Shown in pieces: positions 39,865 to 50,728 of a stretch of 62,000 bases of DNA. Position numbers and translations under genes: made by a program. Source of the stretch: Symsagittifera roscoffensis (taxonomy: Eukaryota > Xenacoelomorpha > Acoela > Convolutidae); contig NW_026971334.1 in assembly GCF_963678635.1 (NCBI RefSeq), forward strand, positions 1-62,000. The letters run 5' to 3'. Under the pieces are notes generated by a model. That model made no database searches, was not told the origin of the DNA, and was given only the letters and a program-made list of their open reading frames with translations. Numbering within the stretch: position 1 is the first letter of the stretch; each line of letters starts with the position of its first letter.

Positions 39865-40758
39865 TGTGACTATGGTCTATGGGCCTACAGTGGCGCACGT
39901 GTTCCCGGACGTACAAAGGGAGGCGTACAGACACTCAGTTCTGTATGTTAACCTTGTGTCAGTGTTGGACTGTTCTGTGATAAACTGGGTGATCAGAGGG
40001 ATTTGAGAGGTCTGGCGAGTGATTATCGACTATTCGGAAAGACATCGGAATTCGGCTGGGTGTTGATGGATCTGAACAACAGCTTCAAGTGTCGGATGGG
40101 AGGCGAGAACCTTTCGAGCGTAACGTTACACCCCAAGCTTTGAAATCTGCTACCCATGATCAAGGGTAAGACAGACACAGTGAAAATCCCGGCCTGGCCG
40201 GAGACATGCGCTCATGTGAAGGAGTATCAGGAGACAACGCTGGCGGGTTCAACTCCGCTGACGAGTAGGCGCCCACTGTATCCGCGCATCAGGAGGTTGT
40301 TGTTGGGAGTAACCAGTCCAGTCCTGGCACCCAGGATCTGAACTGCGCAGGATGTAGAAGAGAGGATGCTCAAGTGGAGCAGCGAGGGGATGGAGCCGCG
40401 CTTCATCAATTGAAATGCCGCAGCTTTACATACTTTCGGGACATGTGGAGTAGGAAGAAGATCAAGGCCATGCCATCAAGAAAACCAGTAGTCTCTGCAT
40501 GATGACGTGAACACTCTCGCCGGCGATAGGTGTAGGCTGAAATGGCCCAGAGGAAAGACTGCGCTGATGATGGAAGGGCGAAAGGAGACTAGAGAAGACA
40601 TCTATCTGACGATAGAGAAAGTGGCGCCGCATGGTGAGGAACCCGTGAAAATTGTCATAAATGACCAGATGTTTTACCAGTACCGCCTCGGCCGGAACCG
40701 AAGCCAGATGATGGAGGAAAGGAGGAGACGCGAACAAAGGAAATCAAGGGGGTATTGA
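39865..40758 (+). pseudogene. Unknown domains a and b (copy 2)
   Basis: Counterpart of 34,941-35,873. Domain a is frame-broken early (the VINC..QREL part lost), but KIPAWPETCAHVKEYQ and SRRPLYPRIRRLLLGV are open at 40,156-40,341. Domain b is open at 40,507-40,758 (RCRLKWPRGKTALMM, IYLTIEKVAPHGEEPV) and then deviates into RLGRNRSQMMEERRRREQ by a short deletion near 40,685. It is not functional as it stands. Confidence 0.4.
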
Positions 40759-40759
40759 T

Positions 40760-41890
40760 CCCATGGAAGGGAAAAGCGACAGAATGAGCGAGTTCGACTT
40801 GGGTGCCCTTGAGTTCGACGGGAGAGTTGTTAGAGGAAGTTCGGAGTCTGAAAAAGTATGCGACGTGAGGGAATTGGAAGGCATTCTAATACGTGGCCGG
40901 TGTCCCAGGACTGATATATTATCCAATCGTCAACGAGGAAGCGAAGGACTTATTTTTCGACTTCGACTCAAAAAACACTACGGAAAGGGATCTGCTAGAA
41001 TACGACTTTATTGAAGCGGAAAGCGGTGTGGCGAATGAAACGCTAGTGCTGATGTTACAGTCTTCATTTATGTCTCCCAACAAGAAGCCCCCGCCTAGTT
41101 TGTCTCCCGTGGAGTCCATGTCCCTGGTTGAAGCACACCAGAGCAGAGGAGGGGCTAGTCCAAGCTGCTCAGTGAATCACCTCGAAGGCGAAGGATTGAT
41201 GAGCCGATGCGAGTGGCTTTCCTGGGCACGTTGCCAGCAGAAGAATGTGAACGGTACCAGGGCGAGCTAGAGAGGAAAACCGATGATGCTTGGACGCGCG
41301 TTTGCTTTGTGAAATTCGTGGTGGATCGTATCCCCACTCCGGTGCTAGAAAAATGTGTAAAGGCAATCAGACAGAGGTGGTCGACGGAACATGAAGAATT
41401 CTTTGAGAGCCTTGTTCGAACTATATCAAGACATGCCACTACAGATCCTGACGAATGAACTGAACGACATGGACAGCTACCGGAGATTAGAAGAAGTCAT
41501 GAGATGTTCCAACAAAGAACTGACAGTTATTGGAGAGTTGTTTGAGGGAGTTCGGAGTCTGAAAAAGTATGCGACGTAAGAGAATTGGAAGTCCTTCTAA
41601 TACATGTCGGGAGTCCCAGGACTGAAATATTATCCATTCGTCAACGAGCAAGCGAGGGACTCATACTTCTGGGTGGAGAGAATGCGGGATTTGGGACAAT
41701 AACGTTGGAACAGCTACAGTTGAGAGTGATTCTGGCGGAATGAAAGGGTTGAACTCTGGGTTCCCCAGCTGGAGGGGCTTGTAAGCTTAGAGTGGGGTTC
41801 GTGGGATGGCCCACTGAAGACCAGCTTAGTGACGATGTGGGACTCATGAAGCCTCCATGGGCCCAAATTCGAACGCGGGCCTGATATGCT
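40760..41890 (+). pseudogene. Unknown domain c (copy 2)
   Basis: Counterpart of 35,940-36,854. A 125-codon frame (40,893-41,270) keeps PGLIYYPIVNEEAKDLFFDF, TERDLLEYDFIEAESGVANE and LSPVESMSLVEAHQSRG. Then 41,207-41,458 keeps MRVAFLGTLPAEECERYQGE and KFVVDRIPTPVLEKCVKAIR, and 41,391-41,579 keeps LNDMDSYRRLEEVMRCSNKE and GELFEGVRSLKKYAT. After the second GEL motif, copy 2 retains VLLIHVGSPRTEILSI-like and further sequence (41,585-41,830), which shows that the internal repeat originally extended further than copy 1 indicates. Confidence 0.4.
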
Positions 41891-42105
41891 CTACCGCTGA
41901 AGTCGAGCTAGAGGAAAATGATGATGAGAGCTTACCCGACTTAGCCGTGATACACCATTTGTTGGCTCTGAGAATAATGAAGCAGGATAAGAAATAACCC
42001 ACGGAACCGTCCGAGGGTAACTCACAGAGCGATTTGATGAAGGAGGGTATTTGTCTAGCTTCCAGCTGTGGGATGGAAGGGCACGCGTGAGGAAACGGTC
42101 AGTGC

Positions 42106-42507
42106 TTGAAGACATCGAGTGAACAGCACCGCCAGCTAGCCAAATTGTACGGAAGAATGAGTATGTCAGAAAATAATGAAATGGAATTGATTGCGGATTG
42201 CCAGAAAGAGGTGAACCTGATGACTGCCTTAGGGTTCTGTAGTATGATCAGCTCGATTGAGTCATTGGAGCATCTGGAGCGTACCCACGAGCTGGTCACG
42301 TCCTTGAGAGTGGAAATGTTACCTGGATCGTTACAGACGAAGCAGAAAATTGGAAGCTGGCTGGAGGCTCTTGAAAACGAAATGAATTTGAAGCACAGCA
42401 TGGGATACCACAAGACAGTAGGCTTGAAGTACCTGGTGGGATCTAGCGCGGCGCCGTATTGTAACAGCAAATGCCGGAGGCTCCTGGTGGTTGTAGATGC
42501 CTTCTAG
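42106..42507 (+). CDS. Unknown Cys-containing helical domain d (copy 2, open frame)
   Basis: A 133-codon uninterrupted frame homologous to 37,020-37,417 but without that copy's two stops. It has SEQHRQLAKLYGRMSMSENN, ELIADCQKEVNLMTALGFCS, LEHLERTHELVTSLRVEML, then WLEALENEMNLKHSMGYHKT and AAPYCNSKCRRLLVVVDAF. The ATG used may be internal, because coding-like sequence with the upstream cysteine motif (SSCGMEGHA) precedes it in another frame. Helical with paired cysteines; no family is recognised. Confidence 0.5.
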   Translation: MKTSSEQHRQLAKLYGRMSMSENNEMELIADCQKEVNLMTALGFCSMISSIESLEHLERTHELVTSLRVEMLPGSLQTKQKIGSWLEALENEMNLKHSMGYHKTVGLKYLVGSSAAPYCNSKCRRLLVVVDAF

Positions 42508-42510
42508 TAG

Positions 42511-42723
42511 ATGCACAGGCTCCTTGTGGTTGTAGATGCCAGAACGCAACACAGACTGGTCGACCAGCTCCTTTTGGTCTCTAAGTCCGTGCGACTGTCA
42601 ACAATGTCGGAGAAATCCCATGAGTCGCTGAGGAAGATCCTCCGGGCAGTCCCGGAGAGGTCTACTGACGAGCTGGAAGAAATAATGGGAGAAGACTTAG
42701 TGGAGCGAACGAAACATCAGTGA
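42511..42723 (+). CDS. Hypothetical 70-residue ORF after domain d (copy 2)
   Basis: Begins with MHRLLVVVDARTQHRLVDQL, whose first part repeats the end of the preceding frame (a 45-bp tandem duplication), and ends SEKSHESLRKILRAVPERST-DELEEIMGEDLVE before a stop at 42,723. It is the counterpart of 37,421-37,633. It is in frame with the previous ORF apart from two stop codons in the repeat spacer. It was probably one continuous protein before the stops arose. Confidence 0.4.
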   Translation: MHRLLVVVDARTQHRLVDQLLLVSKSVRLSTMSEKSHESLRKILRAVPERSTDELEEIMGEDLVERTKHQ

Positions 42724-42849
42724 AATCCAGAAGTAAAAGGCGAGACGGATGATGTCAATCGATTTTCCACGATAGATGAAAAAAATGAGAAGCATCAGGC
42801 GATAGTCGAAATTGAGCCCCAACTGGTTATCGTGAAGGAAGAAGATACG

Positions 42850-43600
42850 TGAAGGAAGATTAGAGATGAATGACAAATTAATTGTTGTAGTGTGTGAAAA
42901 CTTGATCTAATCATTCAAGATTTATTATTGAAACTTTTAAATTTTTTGTTTTGCTGAGATTTGATTAAAACATACCTTGATTTTGTTTGAATTTGTTAAG
43001 AATTGTTGCAATTGTTGAATTATAAAGGAAAAATTTAGTTTGATGATTATTTTTTTATAGGCAAAAGGTGAGTAGATTTACCAATTTAAATCTGACTGAA
43101 ATTTTTAACCTGTGTAGGACACATCTTAACTTTGTGGCAACCTGGTAGTGTTTGGGTACGCTCGCTCGAAAAGGGTGAGTACCTCCTTACCTTTCTTAGC
43201 CACAGAGCTTCTTAATTTTAATATTGAGGGCCACAGCATAAATGAAGGATAAAACTTGGCGAGTGGCACTCAGTTGATTTTAATAGGTGCATGGCCGTGC
43301 CACGTCCTAACGTTTTTAAATCAAGCATGATCGAGAAGAAATTGTACGGAAAAATGACGTAAGTAGTCAGAAAAGAAATTTTATCTACGACACTCCTCAG
43401 AGTGCAAATTTTGTGAAAATGTTCGAAGGCAGCGAAAAGTAGTACGATGCCATTTATGATGAGAGTTGAGGTGAAGTAGATAAATTTCATTTTTCTAATG
43501 AGTTTTGTAAGTTGATTATAGTAAACTAGATCACTACTTAAGATAACCCGGAGTTATGTGTTCAATGGGGACGTTGAAGTGGACTGTCCGAGGATCATGT
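42850..43600. repeat. AT-rich 3' block (copy 2)
   Basis: Near-identical counterpart of 38,520-39,270, including TGTGTAGGACACATCTTAAC and GGTACGCTCGCTCGAAAAGG. It joins the R segment at ATGTGTCATTCCGCCG. No coding potential is shared between copies. Confidence 0.6.
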
Positions 43601-44022
43601 GTCATTCCGCCGAATTGATACAGTCGAACCCTCGACGAGCTAGAAGAATTTGAGTGACGTTAACCGCGAACTCGTTATAAAAAAGGAGGGTCCGAATGTT
43701 CTAGAATTTCAAATTTTAAAAAGTCGAATTGAAGTCCCGGAAACTTTCCCGGAAAATTTCCCGGAAACTTAGAAGCATGGACATTTTTGGCAAGAAAACC
43801 ATAATAACACAGAGACAACCGGATATAAAAGACGAAAATAAGTTGACATAAAAACAAAGAAAAAGTAAACAGACCAGAAAATCCACTGGCTAGGTTAGAC
43901 GGTGAAAAACGGGTCAAATTTAGGTAACTGACGTCGGCCAGTCGTCAATAGGTGCATTTTCTACGCTCTGACCTTATGTTGTGTTTGGGCGAATGTTACA
44001 AAACTTAGGGACGACAAAAATT
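43600..44022 (-). repeat. R segment with family H 5' peptide (copy at 43.6 kb)
   Basis: Counterpart of 39,270-39,800. The minus-strand peptide is further decayed: SDPPF is followed by a one-base shift, and STVSIRRN is still visible. A deletion removes the part around AGCTGATCAAAAGTCG. The end ACGACAAAAATTTT passes directly into unrelated DNA at 44,022, marking the right border of the duplication. Confidence 0.65.
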
Positions 44023-44767
44023 TTCTCAAATGGTATTTTCTTACCCTCGACGAATGTTTTGGTAGCTGGCACACGCCGAAAAATCCTTCACAAAATAATT
44101 GCAAAATTTTTTTAAAAAAATTCGAATCAGCTGTTTTCAAAAATGACCTACAATGCTGACTTTTGAGCATAATTCTTCCTCTTGGCGAGGATAGAACTAA
44201 TTGTTACGAGAAACGAAGACATTCTGAAGTTTTGCAATTTTTTTATCAGCAAAAGACCATGACCTTCTTTTGTTGTCAACTGATAGGCATGACGGAGGAA
44301 TTTAGCAATACTCAGTTGTCTGCCCTAAAATTCAATTTGTTGATTAACACGGGCTGTTTCGAACAATATCAAATGAGTTCTATTCATTTCTGTTGTACGT
44401 GATTGCTTACTTTGCTGGAAAAAAACTGTGCTTGACAGAAATAACATGAAATATCTGCTCTAGCCCTTTTACCAAAACCTATTTCTTTCGCAGGTATCAT
44501 TTATAGAAAATGAGCAATCATTTAAGTTATTAACAATTTCAAAGCTAGATAATTGTATAAATTCAATATCAAGCTGGAGTTGAGAAAAAAAGGAAGGATG
44601 TTTAGGTTGATCGTGAAGATAAAAAGAAACTCTGCGATAGATAGAAAAACTTCCTTAGTACAACTTGGATTTGGTAATATGTACTTGACAGTATAGAAAG
44701 CCAAATCGCAGTCTCGTCAAAACTAAGGCTGTTTAAAGATTATTTTACAATAAATAAAGGTAGCAAA
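44023..44767. other. No recognisable feature
   Basis: AT-rich, with poly-A/T runs. Short open frames (44,163-44,402 plus; 44,522-44,704 minus) show no recognisable features and no copies elsewhere in the window. Confidence 0.35.
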
Positions 44768-45022
44768 ATGAAAACAAAGCGGACTTGTGTGAAAAAAAAG
44801 ACAGCTTCTGTAGACAGAAGAGAAACAGAATTAGAAAACTTTCACAATCATTATCCATCAGATGCAGACTGTTTGACACCACCAATGTCTAGAAAGTCGC
44901 AATGTATCTTCTCAAAAGTGGATTCCTCACTTTTCGCTTTCTCTAGAAGACTTTTTTGCATTTTTGATTATGGTTCAAGTGCACAACAGCATATCAATAG
45001 CTTTTTTCTCTCTGACCGTTGA
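44768..45022 (+). CDS. Hypothetical 84-residue ORF
   Basis: Opens with ATG after an AT-rich leader (AAAGGTAGCAAAATG) and reads MKTKRTCVKKKTASVDRRET, then HYPSDADCLTPPMSRKSQ and SRRLFCIFDYGSSAQQHI to a stop at 45,022. The composition is plausible for a protein with a basic N-terminus. Its 3' end overlaps the 3' end of gene G on the opposite strand, so the two converge. No homologue is recognised; it may be an exon or an ORF of the same element as gene G. Confidence 0.35.
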   Translation: MKTKRTCVKKKTASVDRRETELENFHNHYPSDADCLTPPMSRKSQCIFSKVDSSLFAFSRRLFCIFDYGSSAQQHINSFFLSDR

Positions 45023-46318
45023 CGGTCGGTTTGTATTTTATTATATATCTTGCTATGGTTTTGTCTGTTGTATGTATCCGAACAATTTTTTCGACGTTTC
45101 CGGTAGTGATTTTGTCTAAGAAGTCTTTTAATGAATTTTCATATTTAAATTCAATTTTCGGGTGCTCAATCAAGAAGATCTGATATTTTGTGAACTTGTC
45201 ATATTTACAATTAAATTTGAATTTCAATGCAAACTGAGCAGGAACTCTGTTGATGGCTTGAATTAAATGTGTTTTTTCAATGTTACCAGTTTTGGCTAAT
45301 TTTTTCAATTCAGCTGGAAGCTATTGGTCATGCCAATAGATATGCCTTCTCTCTCCCAGCTGAGGTTGCAGCCCTTCCAGCTTGAGATTGAACAACTGAA
45401 TTGGCTGTCAAAAATCTTGGAGTCTGGTCTTTTTCAAGGTGAAAGCTCAGTGTGTCGTTTGCAAACAAATCTTTCTTGACCCAATTTTTACCCAAGTTTC
45501 GGGCAACCCATATTTTTCTCAAATTGGTCAAAGTTAATTTTAAATATTCGGCTCATAAAACAATTTTTTGTGAACTTTTAGCAAGAAAATGGAAATTTGT
45601 ATTACTCAAACCGATGTTGGCACAAATTTGATTGCCACAAAAATAAGTGTATTCAGTTCCGTCCCAACTAAGCCGTGCAGAATTTTCTAAACCCAATTGT
45701 AATCTTTTTTCTCTTTTTTTGATACATTGTTGAAGAGAACTGGTGACAGAAAAGTAATTGTATCAGCAGAGCAAATGGAAAGTTTCCTTATGATAAAAAT
45801 TTTCTTGCTGCATTTAAACTCTTCAGTATCTAAATTAATGGGACGATCAAAATACAAATTTTGATTTCTTTTTTTCGGGTTGACATGTCTTTCCATCAAC
45901 GTTCTAACAAATGAAATAATTTTGGTTTGAATGCTTCCAGAAACGCAATACCTGTTACGTGACTTAGATAACAACTTTTTATTGGACAATGCAAAACATA
46001 TGTGTACCCAGGTCCGGTGTTAGTTTTTTCTTGCAAATGATTGCTGCGTGATGCATTATAGCATGTAATCTAACAATTTTGAATTGTTCCAAGTGTTTAT
46101 TGAGCGACGATTTGTCTATTCCAATTAAACCACCATAAAAAAGATAAATTGAAAACTATCATTGAAAATTTTATTTCGAACTTTACAGAAAAAAAAAACA
46201 TCTTCTTTTACAATAAGTTTTTGATATTCAATTGTCAAAATATCCTTTTTTTTACACTAAGAGTGGCAAACTGGGTTCCAATTATCAATCTTTTGAATCT
46301 TTTCAATGTTTTTGTATT
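44994..46318 (-). pseudogene. Gene G, 3' half (interrupted by BEL/Pao insertion)
   Basis: Minus-strand coding from the LTR border: LKRFKRLIIGTQFATLSVKK (46,300), FYGGLIGIDKSSLNKHLEQF (about 46,140), a 100-codon frame at 45,989-45,687 (ERHVNPKKRNQNLYFDRPIN), TYFCGNQICANIGLSN (45,650), 45,531-45,328 (VKKDLFANDTLSFHLEKD), then a 104-codon frame at 45,308-44,994 with IEFKYENSLKDFLDKITTGN. Frame changes near 46,140, 45,990, 45,680 and 45,540 indicate decay or introns. The protein family is not recognised; it looks like a transposon-encoded protein of several hundred residues. It continues at 52,565-53,660. Confidence 0.5.
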
Positions 46319-46909
46319 TGCTTTCTCGCCGAAGCTTTAAACTTTTCAATAGAGGAGCAACTCAGCTTGACGTAGCTGATATTTTACTTTCAAATTGATT
46401 CAACAAATTATACGGTTTTATATATGAGGGAGGGAAACAGTTTGTATCTTCTTCATTGTGTATACCAAGACAATGAAATTGAACATCTTTTTTTTTAGAA
46501 GAAAAGTCTTGCAAATGATAATATAACTTCAATGGGTTTTTGGCTTGTGCCTGCAGCGAGTACTCAATGCTAGCATTACAATACAAGACCTCTGAAACGT
46601 TGTATCGCAATATTCGCATTTTTTTTTCTCGTTGAGTTTGTGCAATGAGCCCTGATGTGGTCTCTATCTGTCTAAACCAGAGTCACAAGGCTCACCCAAC
46701 TGCTGCTTCTTAATATCGATCAGTTTTACAAGCTGTTGTGAAAATTTTGATTTTTCGATATAAAATTACCTTAAATAATAAGGAGGATAAATCCCGCGCA
46801 GATTAAATCAAACAATTGAAACAACCTTTGATGGTTTAAATCAGTTTTTTGGCGGTTTTTTATTTTCATTTTGTTTTTCATTCAATTTTGTTGCTTATTG
46901 CAAGCAACA
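46319..46909 (-). repeat. BEL/Pao 3' LTR
   Basis: 591 bp. Plus-strand ends are TGCTTTCTCGCC and GCAAGCAACA. It aligns along its full length with 51,970-52,559 (shared phrases AACTCAGCTTG.CGTAGCT, ATACCAAGACAATGAA, CTGCAGCGAGTA, GCTGCTTCTTAAT). It lies inside gene G. Confidence 0.9.
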
Positions 46910-47041
46910 ATGCCGCCCACTTTGAATGAACCAAGTTCGTTCAACAATGACTGGGAGTTTCCTTAGTTTTATGCAAGGTCGGATGTAGCATCCCCTTGCG
47001 GTTTTGACTTTTGCTGATCGGCATTGGTTTTCTCTCCCAAG
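46910..47041 (-). other. 3' end of BEL polyprotein and polypurine tract
   Basis: Minus-strand frames contain TVKV-like then GCYIRPCIKLRKLPV, the usual last residues of BEL/Pao Pol (KT..G.YxRPxxKLxxL). A G/A-rich stretch adjoining the LTR at 46,911-46,925 is the candidate polypurine tract. Confidence 0.6.
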
Positions 47042-48163
47042 TTAGACTTCCACAACCCGAGCTAGTGGCCATTGTAAGAGGGGTTGATTTTCGTCCATCA
47101 GGAGCGCAACATCACCCACTTCAAAATTTCGCTGCTTTGAAGTCCACACCTTCCGAGGCTGAAGAGAAGACAAGTACTTCTTGCTCCATCGCTTCCAGAA
47201 AATTCCAATGAGTTTCTGCATGTGTGGCCAACGTTTGGCTGGATAAGTTTCAAACGGCTGGAGTGTACTTGTCGTCAGTGGGAGCACTGGTATTGGCAGG
47301 TACTGCATTTCTTTCCCAGTCACCGACATAGCTGGTGTTAGGGTTCGTAGGTTCAGAACGTCGGTCGAAATCGGGAGGATTGGTCGTGCGTTTAGGATTG
47401 CTTCAATGTCGCATAGTGAAGTAGAAACATTGTTCCCCATGACTCTTTGCAGATGTGATTTCGCAAGTTTCACTCCTGATTCCCAAAATCCACCAAAGTG
47501 AGGAGCTCCTGGAGACTCATTGTCCAAGTGATTCCAATCTCATCTGCAGCATTCGGCATTGATTGTTTTCCGAACTTCTTGGTTGGGTTCATTTGAAGTT
47601 AACTTCAAATGAACCATTTGAAGTTTGTTCTTGGATCCAACAAAGTTCAGTCCATTGTCTGAGTACCTACTCGCTGGAGCATCACGTCTAGCACAAAATG
47701 ATCTCAAAGCAGCAGTACAAGACTGGGAGGACAAGCCCGATGTTGGGTCCAAATGTATGGCCTTTGTTGTGAAACAAACAAACAAAAAAAGTCAAATTTG
47801 ACTTTGAAAGCTGTTTGCCATTCAGGGTCACAAAAGGACCAGCAAAGTCCACACCAGTATGAGTGAATGGAGTCGAGGGTGTTATTCGTTCTTTGGGTAG
47901 GTCTCCCAACAATGGTGGATTTGCTCGTCCGTTGAATTGTTGGCACTTCACACAGCTCTTATGAGGTGACGAATTGCTGCTTGCGCGTCCACAATCCAGA
48001 AATGTCGTCTAAGTTCAGCAAGAATCGTGTTTGCGGGAGCATGAAAATAATTCAGATGAATGTCCTGCAGGATGAGTTTGGCCTGTCGACTTTTCTTAGG
48101 TATCACGATTTGGTTGCGTTGATCCTCTGCGAGGTTTTTGTTCTGTGTCAGTCTCCCGCCCAC
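47042..48163 (-). pseudogene. BEL/Pao integrase
   Basis: Minus strand: zinc-binding DIHLNYFHAPANTILAELRR (48,080) and CVKCQQF (47,950) give H-H-C-C. The core has TGVDFAGPFVTLNGKQL (first Asp about 47,848). After a frame change come KAIHLDP and RYSDNGLNFVGSKNKL (second Asp about 47,658), then PHFGGFWESGVKLAKSHLQR (Glu about 47,481). All three catalytic residues are therefore present, but they lie in three frames separated by shifts at about 47,760 and 47,535. The last 161-codon frame (47,527-47,042) continues to the C-terminal MDENQPLLQWPLARVVEV. The enzyme would insert element DNA; this copy is inactive unless frames are bypassed. Confidence 0.88.
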
Positions 48164-50273
48164 CTTGATGAGTCCGTCATAAACGAAGGTTTATAGTCGC
48201 AGAAGATGACTCTTCCTTGCAACTGATTCGCCAGCGTCCAATGCCCTTAGTTCATCACTGGAGAACTTAGTTTGTTCGTTTCGTATTAGCCTCAGAAGGG
48301 CGTTGCGTCTATTCGTCAATGAAGTTGGATGATCGTAACTGCCATCTTCTGGGTGCGTCTGCTTTCGATGAGCAAAAAAGGCAACATATCAAAGAATACG
48401 AATGTAGTTCTGTAGACTGCTGAACTTTTTCAAATCGACTAGTGCGTCCAAAGAAGGTTTGACCAATTGGGAGGTATTGAAAACTGCAATTTTTTTCTTT
48501 CAGAACCAGTTTTTGTTAGCTTTGGTTGGTCTGGAATCCGAAGTTCAGAGAGCCAGCTAGGTCCATGCCACCAGTAGGAAGAACTTTTCAACGTCATTGC
48601 TTCGAGTCCACGAGTCTTCCTCACTTCGTACATGGCGCCAGTTGACTTCATGCACTCGGTTGCTAACAAAGGTGTTTGGGGTCTCGTTGATATAACAAAG
48701 TACAATTGTGGCATCTGCCCATCTGAAAACTTCCTTCGGATTTCTTCCAATTTTTGAAGTGCTTTCCTCGTATGGTCCAGAACTTGCACCCTAGTACAGC
48801 TGCACACAAAACAAATGAAGCTGAAAACTGTCCTCCACAACATGTCTCGGTATGTCAAACTTCTCCACATTGTGTGAATTTTAGTCCTCTACCTTAGAAA
48901 CGTCTCCATCATATCATCGGGAATTTCATTGTCCCAATTGATTCTCCGCCACCAAGAGGATTGCATGATTAGTTTCAAGGTAAGATTCATCGGAGTCAGC
49001 CAGCACAGAGGATCAAAGACGAAGACATCGTTTGTCGGGAGCCACATGACTTCTGATGAGCTACAAGTTTTCGCAGAGGGAATTCTCTCGTTGCTAGTTG
49101 ACATATAACGTCATTGATCAGCTTCTTTGCAGAGGGTATGTCATCCGCCCCAGTCAAACAGTCATCGACGTAGAAGTCTCGACTGATTGTTTCTTCGACA
49201 CAGGAATGCTTGCTTGCTTCTATGAGTGATCGAACAGAATGATAGCAACTGCTAGCAACCACAAATGTCACTCGGGTCATCATGTATGCATCTATTGGTT
49301 AGTCGGGCCTATCTCTCCAGGGAATTCGGTGGAAGTCCTTATCCTCCTTGTTAAGAGCCACTTGACGATACATCTTTGCAAAGTCTCCGGTGATTACAAT
49401 GTGGTAGCATCGGAATCTTAGCAGATGATCAAACAAATCGTCTTGAAAATTGGGGCTAACCATCAATGTATCGTTCAGCGAAAATTGGATAGTAGTCAGA
49501 GCAGTAGCGTCAAAGACAACTCGTAGCTTTGTAGCTGTACTATCCTTTAGAATGCTGTGGTGGGGGAGGTAGTAGCATCTTTTCTCTGCCATTGCGAGCT
49601 CATCTGGTGGTACAACTTCTAGGTGACCCATGTCACGGGACTCTTTGACAAAGTCTCGGTACTGAGTGTACAAAGCCACGTCCTGCTTAAGCTTGCGTTC
49701 CAGACTGAAAAATCGTTTGAGTGCATTGGCTATGCACTCGCATAGGGTTTCAACGGTTGTCTTGAAAGGCAAACTGACAGAGTAGCGACCATTTGGCTTA
49801 GTTAGGGTTCTTTTGTCGAAAGGATCCTCAACAAATTCTTCTTCCTTCGATCGAGGGCATCGGTTCAAAGGCAAGTCTTCAACTGTCCAAAAGCGACTAA
49901 TGTCCACATCAGACTCCTGACTGACGAAGTTTGTATGCAAAACTCTATCAACATTGCGCTTGCTTAGTAACTGTACTGATCCACTCACAATCCAGCCAAA
50001 AATTGATTCATCCAGGGTGAGAGATCCTTCTGGTATCCGTTTACCAGTGGTGAGCTCGTATGCCAGTTCAACTTCGCATAGAAGATCAATCCTTCCTCTT
50101 TTGTCGAAAGCTGGATCAGCCAGCGCATATCGAGATGGAAGGTTTTGTTTGCGTACATCCACATCGTCTCCTGGTAGATCTGATGTGACTTGAGGCATGA
50201 TGAAGAAGTCTGCGCGAAGTGTGTCTTCTCCAGGCAATGACAAAGTTATCGGAGCCAGTCCTCTTGTCTCCAA
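48164..50273 (-). pseudogene. BEL/Pao protease-RT-RNase H region
   Basis: A 324-codon open frame (50,273-49,299) starts in the protease-related region (GLAPITLSLPGEDTLRADFF, then LDESIFGWIVSGSV). It passes into RT with KLRVVFDATA and YHIVITGDFAKMYRQVALNK, the palm motif A with its Asp. A short gap follows; 49,283-48,996 has TRVTFVVASSCYHSVRSLIE and DFYVDDCLTGADD, the YVDD catalytic box at 49,172-49,161. Sequence between motif A and this box is shorter than usual, so part of the palm is missing. 48,870-48,439 (143 codons) covers the thumb/RNase H-like part (LDHTRKALQKLEEIRRKFSD, YEVRKTRGLEAMT). The stretch 48,164-48,438 is degenerate. Confidence 0.88.
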
Positions 50274-50728
50274 TGGGGAGCAGTTCCAACTGGTTTCACT
50301 GTTTGGTTGATTGATTTACGATGCAATCCGTCGTTCGATGTTTTCACTGACGAATCTCAAGTGCGATCCATTTTCTATCAAGGCACGGCAAATAATTTCC
50401 TGTCTGTGATGGTTGAACAACGGTATCCTTCAAGTTCTAAGTGGCGCCGTTCTGTCAGGTTCCTTAGCACTAATTACAATACACAGAATGTTTCCACTCA
50501 TATGACAATCGCTTGCAATCTTCCTCTCAGTTTTGATCGGTTGTTCCCTGCGCTGAATGTCCATGTGAAGAAAAGAATGGTGTCGTTTTCTACACTGCTT
50601 ACAAATGTGCTAGCTTGGGCAAGTCGTTACCATATGCTCTGGGCGCATTTAATGAAAGCACAGTCGTTTGCAAACCACTTAGTCTTTTCATGTTTGTACT
50701 TTCAACTTTTTGAACTCGTTACACGCAA
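50274..50728 (-). pseudogene. BEL/Pao gag-protease junction, degenerate
   Basis: Short minus-strand frames only; the zinc-knuckle region expected after gag begins (EQYVCFVEHF at about 50,745) and then breaks up. The plus-strand frame over 50,307-50,789 (160 codons) is the complement of this decayed coding DNA and is judged a shadow. The protease active-site DTG/DSG box was not found. Confidence 0.5.

Larger units (their letters stand above)
39801..44022. repeat. 4.9-kb tandem duplication, copy 2
   Basis: Direct copy of 34,876-39,800, shorter because 37,725-38,505 is missing (the join is at about 42,829, CCCCAACTGGTT to a GAAGAAGATACGTG phrase). It retains about 190 bp (41,640-41,830) that copy 1 has lost. 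Substitutions between copies are scattered throughout, so the duplication is not very recent. Confidence 0.9.

Noticed and set aside
48889-49104. Minus-strand frame starting MSTSNERIPSAKTCSSSEV
   Set aside because: An alternative-frame start within the BEL/Pao RT-RNase H region. Only its later part (LTLKLIMQSSWWRRINWD) may continue the polyprotein after a frame change, so it is not listed as a separate gene.
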